A program made the translations under genes and the position numbers. Source: Olavius algarvensis associated proteobacterium Delta 3 (GTDB lineage Bacteria > Desulfobacterota > Desulfobacteria > Desulfobacterales > CAFBRK01). Taken from it: a DNA stretch of 64,000 bases. The DNA is taken from NCBI GenBank assembly GCA_903231505.1, contig CAFBRK010000313.1, positions 62,001 to 126,000 on the forward strand, read 5' to 3'. The stretch's first letter is position 1. Every line of letters starts with the position of its first letter. Below, piece after piece: positions 53,419 through 61,600 of the stretch. The notes under the pieces were generated by a model. The model was not told the DNA's origin and did not search any database. It saw only the letters and a list, made by a program, of their open reading frames with translations.

Positions 53419-53625
53419 TCATATACGTTTTAAAATCGACGATACAATGAGATCGCAGAGACCGAAAACGCAGCCGATCCAGAACACCAGGGCTCCGAAA
53501 AAACTCCAGCTCCAGCCACTGCCGGATGCGATCAGGGCGAACACCAATCCGCCCAGGGGAAGAAGTGCCAAAAGGACCGTCGATACAAAGCGCTCACCTT
53601 TTGGTACGCGATGTTTCTCTGTCAT
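53419..53625 (-). CDS. Small two-helix membrane protein, unknown function
   Basis: The 68-residue protein has two hydrophobic segments (VSTVLLALLPLGGLVFALIAS and FGALVFWIGCVFGLCDLIVSS). The ends are basic. The ribosome site before ATG 53625 is weak. Hydrophobic moment and composition look gene-like, but no family is recognised. Confidence 0.5.
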   Translation of the reverse strand: MTEKHRVPKGERFVSTVLLALLPLGGLVFALIASGSGWSWSFFGALVFWIGCVFGLCDLIVSSILKRI

Positions 53626-53873
53626 GATGCGTTCTCACATTTGAGTTTTGGTATCATCGGTTTGATGCGTATGATGGGCTCGATTCAACAGGGGGTCGCC
53701 CATGTCGGGAACCTTTAAGACGGTACGATAAGACGGATTTAAAAATATTACTTGACAATGCGCGCCATTATATTGATTTGTCGCGCCAATTTTGATAATG
53801 AAGACGCATTGGCCTGTGAATTTCTGACGCATAGCAGGGATATTTGAATGGAATCGGAAGGAGGAATCAGAAG

Positions 53874-54869
53874 ATGCAAAAAACCTGTCTGCTGGCGCCG
53901 GCGGCCATTTTATGGGAGCTTCTGGAGATGTACGGGCACGATCCGGAGCCCATTTTTTCCCAGCAGGGGATCACAAAGGAGATGATGGTCAAGCCGGGGG
54001 CTCGGGCTCTCCAGACGATCGGAGACAACCTGTGGTACAGGGCCTCTCAAACGATAGACGATCCATGTTTCGGGCTCAAGTCCGGAAATCTTTGGCACCC
54101 CTCCCATCTGAATGCCCTTGGTTATGCCTGGCTGGCCAGTGCCACGTTGCGGGAAGCGTTGACACGCCTCGAAAGGTATATTCATGCGATCACAAAAATT
54201 GCCATTCTGCAGCTCGTCGAGGTGGATGACGGCCTGGCGCTCTATCTGAAGTTCAAACCCACCACGATCGTGATACCTTCCCGCACCGATTCTTTCTTCT
54301 CCATTGTCACGGCGATGTGCCGTGTCAATTACGGTGCCACCCTCAACCCCCAGTCCGTCAGCTTTGTCCATGAGGCGCCCTCCTGCGCCGGGGAGTATTT
54401 TGCCTATTTCAAATCTCCCGTCGCATTCAGGGCAGACCGGAACCTCCTTGTATTTCCGAATGACAAGGTGGACGCCCCCCTGAAAGGCTATAATCCGGAA
54501 ATTGCCCGGATCCACGATCAGATAATTATCCGTTACCTGGCCGGGCTGAAAAAGGAAGACATTGCTCAACGGGTAAAAAGCGCCATTATTAAAAAATTGC
54601 CGTCCGGCGGGGTGTCTGACGAGATAGTGGCAAACGAGCTGCACATGAGTGTCCGCAGTCTCCAGCGAAGCCTGCGCAGCGAGGGCACCACCTTTGGAAA
54701 GCTGCTGGATGAGGTGCGCAAAGACCTGGCAACCGACTATGTGCGGGACCAGGGGATAAATCTGACGGAGGTTGCATTCATACTTGGATTTTCGGAACTG
54801 AGCGCATTCTCACGGGCCTTTAAAAAATGGACCGGCCGATCGCCGAGCGAATTCCGCCAGGCCGCTTAA
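53874..54869 (+). CDS. AraC family transcriptional regulator (OruR/ArgR-like N-terminal domain)
   Basis: The start at 53874 follows GGAAGGAGGAATC; the product is about 331 residues. The N-terminal ~210 residues match the arabinose-binding-like domain of OruR-type regulators (LLEMYGHDPEPIF, FGLKSGNLWHPSHLNALGYAWLAS). The C-terminal double helix-turn-helix is SDEIVANELHMSVRSLQRSLRSEGTTF and LTEVAFILGFSELSAFSRAFKKWTGRSPSEFR. Target genes are unknown. A transposon begins 8 bp after the stop. Confidence 0.92.
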   Translation: MQKTCLLAPAAILWELLEMYGHDPEPIFSQQGITKEMMVKPGARALQTIGDNLWYRASQTIDDPCFGLKSGNLWHPSHLNALGYAWLASATLREALTRLERYIHAITKIAILQLVEVDDGLALYLKFKPTTIVIPSRTDSFFSIVTAMCRVNYGATLNPQSVSFVHEAPSCAGEYFAYFKSPVAFRADRNLLVFPNDKVDAPLKGYNPEIARIHDQIIIRYLAGLKKEDIAQRVKSAIIKKLPSGGVSDEIVANELHMSVRSLQRSLRSEGTTFGKLLDEVRKDLATDYVRDQGINLTEVAFILGFSELSAFSRAFKKWTGRSPSEFRQAA

Positions 54870-54876
54870 AAATATA

Positions 54877-55975
54877 GGGGACGTTGGTAGTTTATTAAGG
54901 TTATTTATCGCTTTCGTTTTTAGCTTTAGCGATGGCCTGCTTAACCGATGTGTGTGCAATCCCGCATAAACGCCCAAGTTCTGTATAGGATGCGCCGGCT
55001 TCTTCATAAGCCCTAAATAAAAACAGTCGACGGGCGGCACTCACTTGACGCAAGCGGCTTCCACTCAAGATGAGCCTCTCAGGTACTTGCGACGACCTGG
55101 ACACATCGGTCAGAATTTGGTCAACGTCGCCTTTTTTGCAATCGTCTCTGGGCTCACATCGATTCAGAATGCTCTTTACAAATTCGCCGTTTCCCAGGAT
55201 TCGTTCATCACCTAATTCCCGGTTCTCCTTGGTTCTTGCGGCAAGCTCTTTTCGACCGCCGGCACTTCGAATCAAGCCACCACCGCGAAATTCTTCGCGG
55301 GCACCATGGTCGAAGCCGGCTTTTACGAACGCTCGATACTTACGGCGGGCTTGTCCGACCCGGTCACCAAACAAGCTTAGCACCCAATCCACGTCCTGAC
55401 ACCCAAAAGAGCGCTTGCCCAATATGACAGCATGACCTGTGTATGGATTTGAATCAAGTTGACGAAGATCCTCCAGCAGCTTACCGCGAACCGGATTCAG
55501 ATGAATATACCGGACTAGCTCCAGAAAGTACGGATCTTCATCCACGATGATACTTTTGTATCGATTTTGAAACAGATGCCCTTGACGTTGATGTCGCTTA
55601 TTGTGCCAGACCGAATATCCGGTCATCAAACGTCGCATCATATCGGCCATGGATGTCTCAAGAGGTCTAAGAAGGAGATGAAAATGATTCGGCATTAACG
55701 CCCAGGCATAAAGCTTTGCACGACCCTCTAATATTACGGTCGAGAGCTTTTCGAGAAACACCTGGCGATCACGATGATCACGAAATATGTCGCGCTTTTC
55801 GATGCCGCGCGCCATGATATGCTGCAGTACCCCGGGAATATCCAATCGTGCTTGTCTTGGCATGGGTAGCTTTATCACCCGGCTTTTGTAGGGATATCAA
55901 CGATCAGAATATCTTATAATGAGGTCGAAATTCGAGACAACAACAAAATAACCTTAAAAACCTACCAACGTCCCC
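54877..55975. mobile_element. Complete RAYT-type element with ~30-bp terminal inverted repeats
   Basis: The left end starts GGGGACGTTGGTAGTTTATT (to 54907) and the right end, read inward, GGGGACGTTGGTAGGTTTTT (55975 to 55946). AAGGTTATTT continues both arms. The arms flank one transposase gene. The transposase stop codon lies inside the left arm. This size (1.1 kb) and layout suggest an intact unit inserted between the AraC gene and the DUF2299 gene. Confidence 0.82.
54901..55863 (-). CDS. REP-associated tyrosine transposase (Y1/IS200-like)
   Basis: The product is about 320 residues from MPRQARLDIPGVLQHIMARG, a standard RAYT opening; an ATG five codons earlier is also open. HUH endonuclease motif is in ALMPNHFHLLLRP and the catalytic region in YSVWHNKRHQRQGHLFQNRYKSI with LELVRYIHLNPVR. 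A C-terminal DNA-binding part (YTELGRLCGIAHTSVKQAIAKAK) resembles DnaA/helix-turn-helix tails of this family. These enzymes nick and join single strands at palindromes such as those flanking the gene. Confidence 0.92.
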   Translation of the reverse strand: MPRQARLDIPGVLQHIMARGIEKRDIFRDHRDRQVFLEKLSTVILEGRAKLYAWALMPNHFHLLLRPLETSMADMMRRLMTGYSVWHNKRHQRQGHLFQNRYKSIIVDEDPYFLELVRYIHLNPVRGKLLEDLRQLDSNPYTGHAVILGKRSFGCQDVDWVLSLFGDRVGQARRKYRAFVKAGFDHGAREEFRGGGLIRSAGGRKELAARTKENRELGDERILGNGEFVKSILNRCEPRDDCKKGDVDQILTDVSRSSQVPERLILSGSRLRQVSAARRLFLFRAYEEAGASYTELGRLCGIAHTSVKQAIAKAKNESDK

Positions 55976-56013
55976 AATTTTTTGGAAAGTATGGATATGA
56001 GGGGATATTCTGG

Positions 56014-56511
56014 TTAATGGGTTGTTGGCGTTGCGGACTCCGCGGGGGGTTCCACGCCTTCCAGTTGCCGGGTGATGGACCAGATTACCGCAACGATGGC
56101 ATTCCGTACGATGGAGAACCGTTGAAGGAAGTTATCTTTGGTCAGCCCATCAAGATATATCCGCTGGGTCAGCAGGACCGTCGGCATCGGCTCGGCCACG
56201 CCCGTAAAATCCACGTTCATGGCAAGAAGGCGAAAGCGCAGATCCCATAGGGTGGCGCGCCGGGTTTCATCGGGGAGCTTTTCGAACATCTTCCGGTGCT
56301 CATCGGCCAGATTGACGCGCGCTTCCAGCTGAATCATGTCCGGTCGCGCTTTGTTCTGCCCGATCAGGATCCGTCGCTGGGCAGCGTCCTCGGCCCGGAT
56401 CAGCCATTCCGCATCCGGGTGGGGTTGTTCGGAGATTTTCCAGCCCTCGCTCATCAGCCAGTTCTGCACCCGCTCCCGTGTGGCACTGGTGTGCTGCTCT
56501 TGCTCTGCCAT
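56014..56511 (-). CDS. DUF2299 family protein
   Basis: The 165-residue protein has the pattern of DUF2299: VQNWLMSEGWKISEQPHPDAEWLI near the N-terminus, RRATLWDLRFRLLAMNVDFTGV, and IYLDGLTKDNFLQRFSIVRNAIVAVIWSITRQL near the end. It has no signal peptide or membrane helix. The family has a chaperone-like or YbjN-like fold prediction but no known function. It lies 38 bp from the right end of the transposon. Confidence 0.75.
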   Translation of the reverse strand: MAEQEQHTSATRERVQNWLMSEGWKISEQPHPDAEWLIRAEDAAQRRILIGQNKARPDMIQLEARVNLADEHRKMFEKLPDETRRATLWDLRFRLLAMNVDFTGVAEPMPTVLLTQRIYLDGLTKDNFLQRFSIVRNAIVAVIWSITRQLEGVEPPAESATPTTH

Positions 56512-56797
56512 TCCTCATTCTCCCCCTGCTCTGAATGATAAGTAAAAATGATCGCGAATCTTCGGACAACCTTTTATTTGTACCACATTCTGACCGATGG
56601 GAGAAGTTCACCACCAAAAGGCCCGAAACAAAGCGCCTCTGAGAACACAGGACCTGGACAGAGATTTCTCGGGTAAACAAAGATCCCGATTCAGAGGAAA
56701 TCGCCCTTCCCGGGCCCGAGAGGCCCGCGAGATTATCATGATGACGGAACCGGGGGAAAATTAAATGAAAACGTGAAAAGGCCCGCCGCAACGGCAA

Positions 56798-57613
56798 TTA
56801 ATCCTCGGAACCGGGTCCGGAGAAAGACAACGCCTCCTCGAGCCAGGTGTCCATCTGCAGCACATTTCTTCGTTGTTTATAGGCCAAGCGCTGGGCCGCC
56901 CCCTGGGCGTGGGCAATAGCGACTTTCGCCATCCGAGCGGACCCCGGGGCTTTTTTGCTGAGAGCCCCCAGCAACCGCTTTCGCATGGGGCCCGGAACAA
57001 ATCGCTCGATCAGTTCGTCTTCGGCACTCATGAAGGCCTGGGCGCTGCCCGGATCTCCCAGTCGGGCGCTCCGGCCAAAGAGCTGGCGGTCGATACGGCC
57101 CGATTCGTGCCGCTCGGTGGCCATGACGTGAAGCCCCCCCAGTTCGGCCACACTGTGCCCCAGCTTGATGTCCGTACTGCGGCCGGCCATGTTGGTGGCG
57201 ATGGTGATGCGCCCCGGTTCGCCGGCGGCAGCCACGATCCGGGCTTCTTCACGATGCCGCACCGCATTGAGCAGGTTGAAGGTCAATCCCCTGGCGGTCA
57301 GCTGCTCGGCAAGGCGTTCGCTGGCCACAACGCTCCGGGTACCCACCAGAACCGGACGACCGGTCCGATTCCATTTTTGAATGACGTCGGCGATGGCGGC
57401 CCACTTTTCCGCGGCCGTCGGGAAGACCGCATCGGGCAACTGTTTCCGGATGCAGGGCCGATTGGTCGGAACCGTGATGACCGGCAGCTGATAGATATGC
57501 CAGAATTCGCCGGCGGCCTCACGGGCGGTGCCGGTCATCCCGGACAGTTTCCGGAAGAACCGGAAGAACCGCTGGAAGCTGAGCCGGGCCAATGTTTCAA
57601 TGGGACTGCTGAA
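56798..57613 (-). pseudogene. SecA-like ATPase, C-terminal fragment only
   Basis: From about 57613 the frame reads PIETLARLSFQRFFRFFRKLSGMTGTA, then VPTNRPCIRKQLPDAVFPTAAEKW. Helicase-domain motifs follow: ATNMAGRSTDIKLG and VMATERHESGRIDRQLFGRSARLGDPGS. The N-terminal half with Walker A, Walker B and the preprotein-crosslinking domain is absent. The frame is open to 57841, but the first ~76 residues are unlike SecA. Accessory SecA-like proteins exist near PEP-CTERM loci, and a PEP-CTERM gene follows upstream. The fragment cannot hydrolyse ATP by itself. The break point is near 57613. Confidence 0.75.
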
Positions 57614-57958
57614 ATCAGTGTATCTTCGTAGGACGCAACTTCGGGTTCCGCTGCTTCCGGATTTTGAGCATCGTCTTCGCTGCAGAAAGTCGGAAGGCAT
57701 TTCTGTTTCAGGATTGGATCGGAAATACAGCCTCTTCCGGTATCGGCGAAACCAACTTTCCGGGGAAAACTGCGATCTCATCCATAATTCTTGCCAAAAT
57801 AGATGCGTACTACGGAACCACAAAGTGAGCGTGGAAGGCACAAAAGTCCCATGGATTACGGAACTTGGATTTTACCTGTTAAAAACAGGGGAGAACAAAA
57901 TTAAACAATTCCTGAGCGTTTTACTTCAGTGAGAGCATAAAGAGTATGAAAGATCTGC

Positions 57959-58564
57959 TTAACGCAGCCTGAACCGATGAACTCCAGCCAGGGAGGCCAT
58001 TCCGGCAAGCAGCATCCATAAGGGATCCGGCAGCGGGACGGCGCTGATGTCGGCTCCCTCTTCTCCTAAATACTGCATGATGGTTTCTTCGTCATCCATA
58101 AGAAGTCCGAGAACGGGTGAAACGGTCCCGATCTGTGAGAGAAGTTCAAAGTCGCTTATACCGTCAAAAGATTCTAAGCCTGTCACGGTAAACTCGAACG
58201 TGGCCAGGGTCTGGGACGTATTTTCGACAAACGTAGAACCGGGATCCTCAAAATCAGCGAGCACACTGACTGACAGCAGGTTTCCGGTCTCATCGACGAT
58301 CGGGCCCAGTGGATCCAGGCCGAGATCATCTACCACGTTATCGAAAGTCATTTCGGTCGTGTCGTAGATAAACTCCAGATCCCATCCGATGATGGTAAAT
58401 GCGCCGTCGGTTTCCGGGTTAAAGATCAGCTCAAAACTGGCCGTCTGGCCGGGGGCGACAAAAAGCGGGTCGCTGGGTTCGATCGAGAAAAAGGCCGCCC
58501 GGGCCGGTACACAGAAGAGCAGCACCGCCAACAACAGCGGAACGACGAATGGCGTCTGTTTCAT
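57959..58564 (-). CDS. Cohesin-like secreted protein with PEP-CTERM (VPLPD) anchor
   Basis: The product is about 201 residues from MKQTPFVVPLLLAVLLF, with GAGGGTC upstream. A signal peptide ends near VPARA. The body resembles a cohesin-type beta-sandwich (VAPGQTASFELIFNPETDGAFTIIGWDLEFIYDT, TLATFEFTVTG). The C-terminus is AVPLPDPLWMLLAGMASLAG then HRFRLR, a PEP-CTERM signal. It would be exported and processed by an exosortase not seen here. Cohesin-like folds also occur in the giant protein next door, so the two may share a surface role. Confidence 0.83.
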   Translation of the reverse strand: MKQTPFVVPLLLAVLLFCVPARAAFFSIEPSDPLFVAPGQTASFELIFNPETDGAFTIIGWDLEFIYDTTEMTFDNVVDDLGLDPLGPIVDETGNLLSVSVLADFEDPGSTFVENTSQTLATFEFTVTGLESFDGISDFELLSQIGTVSPVLGLLMDDEETIMQYLGEEGADISAVPLPDPLWMLLAGMASLAGVHRFRLR

Positions 58565-58651
58565 CAGATGACCCTCGGTAATTTCGAATATCACAAAACG
58601 ATTCAACGACGGGGTCCACATCTTATTCTAAGCGTATCCGATATGCAAGTG

Positions 58652-61600
58652 TCACAGATAGACTAGAGGGTTGAGAATTGGGTTTTCAACGACCTGCAAT
58701 TTATCTTTCTCTTCTTCCCCGCCAACGTCCGGAGTTGAAGGCTCTACATCAAAGGCCGATGCCGGAGCGTAGCCGCTGTCACCAGCACCGTCACCCGCAT
58801 CCATGTAGCCGACGCCGAAAGATTCCGATGTGCTGGCTGGATCAAACATCACTCCCTGCTGCATTGCCGAGGGGGCCGGATCTGCCGCCGGATCCGGTGT
58901 TGCCGGCATCTTGGCCATCAACGCACCGCCGGCAGGCGGCCGGACCTCGATCGATTTTGTGCCGACGACATATGTGCCGTCTTCATCGGATGCCGTGATG
59001 CTCACCGTGCGTGCATCCCAGCCGACCGTTCCTTTATACCTTCTTAAAAGCCCATAGTCGCGCAGGTCGACCACGCCGTCTCCATTGAAATCACCGTCTT
59101 GACGACCGGCTGCATCCCTGCGCCGATAATGTTGTCGAAAGAGCGGATAATCGTCGGCATCCACGGACCCGTTCACGTCCAGGTCGCCCGGCAGCGGCGT
59201 CGGCTCCGTGTACAGGTGGGACACAGAAGACGGATTTCCAGAGACCCTCTCTTCCGGTCCGTCGCCCCAGTCGATGACCCATTCGATGGTGTCGTTGCCA
59301 GGGTCTGCGACATTCAACAGCAGGGTGTATACCTCACCGGCGGTAGCCACCGCATCTCCGTCGGCAGACAGGGTCGGGGCGACATTGGCGACCGTCACCG
59401 CCAGGCTGTCGCTGCCGGTGCCGGTGTCATCGTCGGTTACTATAGCGGTGATAGTATACGCACCATCGTCGGTATAGACATGGGTCTCACCAAAGGCGGT
59501 GGTCCCAGCGGGGTAGTTAAATTTTTCGACCGGCGTTTCGTCACCCCAATCCACACTCAGGGTAAACGTGTCCAGGGTTCCCGGATCGGTGATCGTGCCG
59601 GTCAGCGTCTCCGCAGAGCCCTCAACCACCCCGGTAACTCCGAGATTGCCGACTGTCGGGGCGATGTTGACGACCGTGGCAATTACTTGTCCGGTCGTGG
59701 TTTGACCGGTATCGTCTTCTACCGCCACCGTAATGGTGTATTCATCCGGGCCGGTGCCGTCGGGGTCGTCAAGGTATTGATGGGTAAAACTGAAATCGGT
59801 GCTTCCCGGCGGTCGGCTCAATGTATCCGGCCCCGAACCGTCACCCCAGTCGAGCACGGTCACAACAAAGGTGCCGCTGGAATCTAGATCGGAAAATGTG
59901 CCGTCAAGGGTCAGGGTACCGTCTTCAGCGATGGGATCGGGGTTGACGGTCAATGCGTCAATCGTGGGTGCTTGGTTATCGGCCAGTATCGTCACCGCCC
60001 CGTCGTCGATGGTCAGCACCAGCTCGCCTTCATTGAGGGCGGTGTCATCGGTAATATCGAGCGCGGTCGGGCCGGCCGGTGCATCGGCACGCACATCGAA
60101 TTCGATCTCGGCCACGCTTCCGGTTCCGCCTGGGACAGGAGAAAAATTGAACATCGAAACAGCGATCGTGCCGGCGACGTCATCGACATTGGAGACGACA
60201 AACCAGCCGGCGGTCAGGGTTCCGCTACTGACATCACTATGGGTCACGTCAAATACATTCGTGTCGTAATGGATGGTGAGATCAACACCGAGGAGGCCCG
60301 TTGCGTCATCGAGGATGGACACCGGAACGTTGAGGGTATCGCCCGGGCTAGCGGTTAAGTCGTCCGCGATGCTCAACAACGGATCCCGGCCGCTGACAAC
60401 GATGGGCGGCAGGGTTCCGGGCAGGTCCGGAATCGTCGTGACATCGAGGCCGACAATTTTTTGAGCCAGACGGGCGGCGTCAAGGGCACCGAGCCCGCCG
60501 TTTCCGCTGATGTCCCCGATGATGACCGGGTCTTTCATCCGGAAGGCAGCGGCAAACCCACTGTCCAGTCCAACACTGGCGCGCGCGATGTAGGCGGCGT
60601 CCAGGGCACTGTATGCATGGTTGCCGGTGGCATCACCAAAGTAGGCGACCACCTGCACACCGCTGTCGGCTTGGGCGGCGATGGCCCCCTCATTGATCTG
60701 CAGGTTGGTCAAGCTCAGGACTGCGCTCTCTGCATAGGGTGCGTCATCCGGAACGGTGGCCTCGATCTCGAGGAATCTCACCTCGCCCGCCGGCAGGCTG
60801 GTGGGTCCGAAAAACGCCATCGGGATGCGGCCCGGATTGCCGAGATCGCCGATGACCTGCCAATCTGCAGGCGCACCGGACCCGCGGGAAATGCCGGTCA
60901 CGTTCAACAGATCCGGATCGTAGGTGAGCACCAAATCGACGGACTGCACACCGGTGCCGTCACTGATCGTTACGGGGATACCATTGGCGGGAGCAGGCAC
61001 GTTCACTGCCTGGCCCGGACCCCGCGTGAAATCGGGCAGGGATACCAGGCGGGTGTCACTGGTATCAACCGTGAATGTGGTCACATAATCGCCGCCGGCC
61101 GTCGCATCCCCGTCGCCGTCCAAGAGATTCCCCAGGCTATCGACAAAACCGTTACTGGCCCCGCGAAGCGTCAGCGTGTAGGTATCCGGCGCCAACGGAC
61201 CGCCGGTCTTGGCAAAGGTCACACTTCTGGTCTCAGGATCGTAGACAATCGAACCGCTGACCGGCCCGGTGGTATCCCCTATCAGGGTCAGATCGGGTTC
61301 CCCGTAGGTTCCGGCAGCAGTGTCATAAAGATTCAGTTGGGTCATATCCAGCTGGTAGTTGAATTTGAACCCAACTCCGCTAGCACTATGCTCGGTTTCC
61401 ATGATGCGCAACAACGGCTGATCCGAAAGGATGATCAGTTCATCGACGGTCGTGTCATTACCGACGTTGCCGGCAGCATCGGTCGCACTGGCGGCAACAT
61501 TGTAGGTGCCGACGGCCAGCGCCGGGCTTATGCTGTCGTCCGGCAAAATCCAGTTTCCATTACCATTATTCAGGGCGGCGTAAGTTTGGCCGTCGATAAC

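Noticed and set aside
53752..53780. TTGACA promoter-like box before the AraC gene
   Set aside because: No -10 box at proper spacing was found, so a promoter cannot be placed with confidence.
57528..57932. Plus-strand 134-codon frame opposite the SecA fragment
   Set aside because: Shadow of the SecA-like coding region on the other strand for half its length, without motifs of its own.
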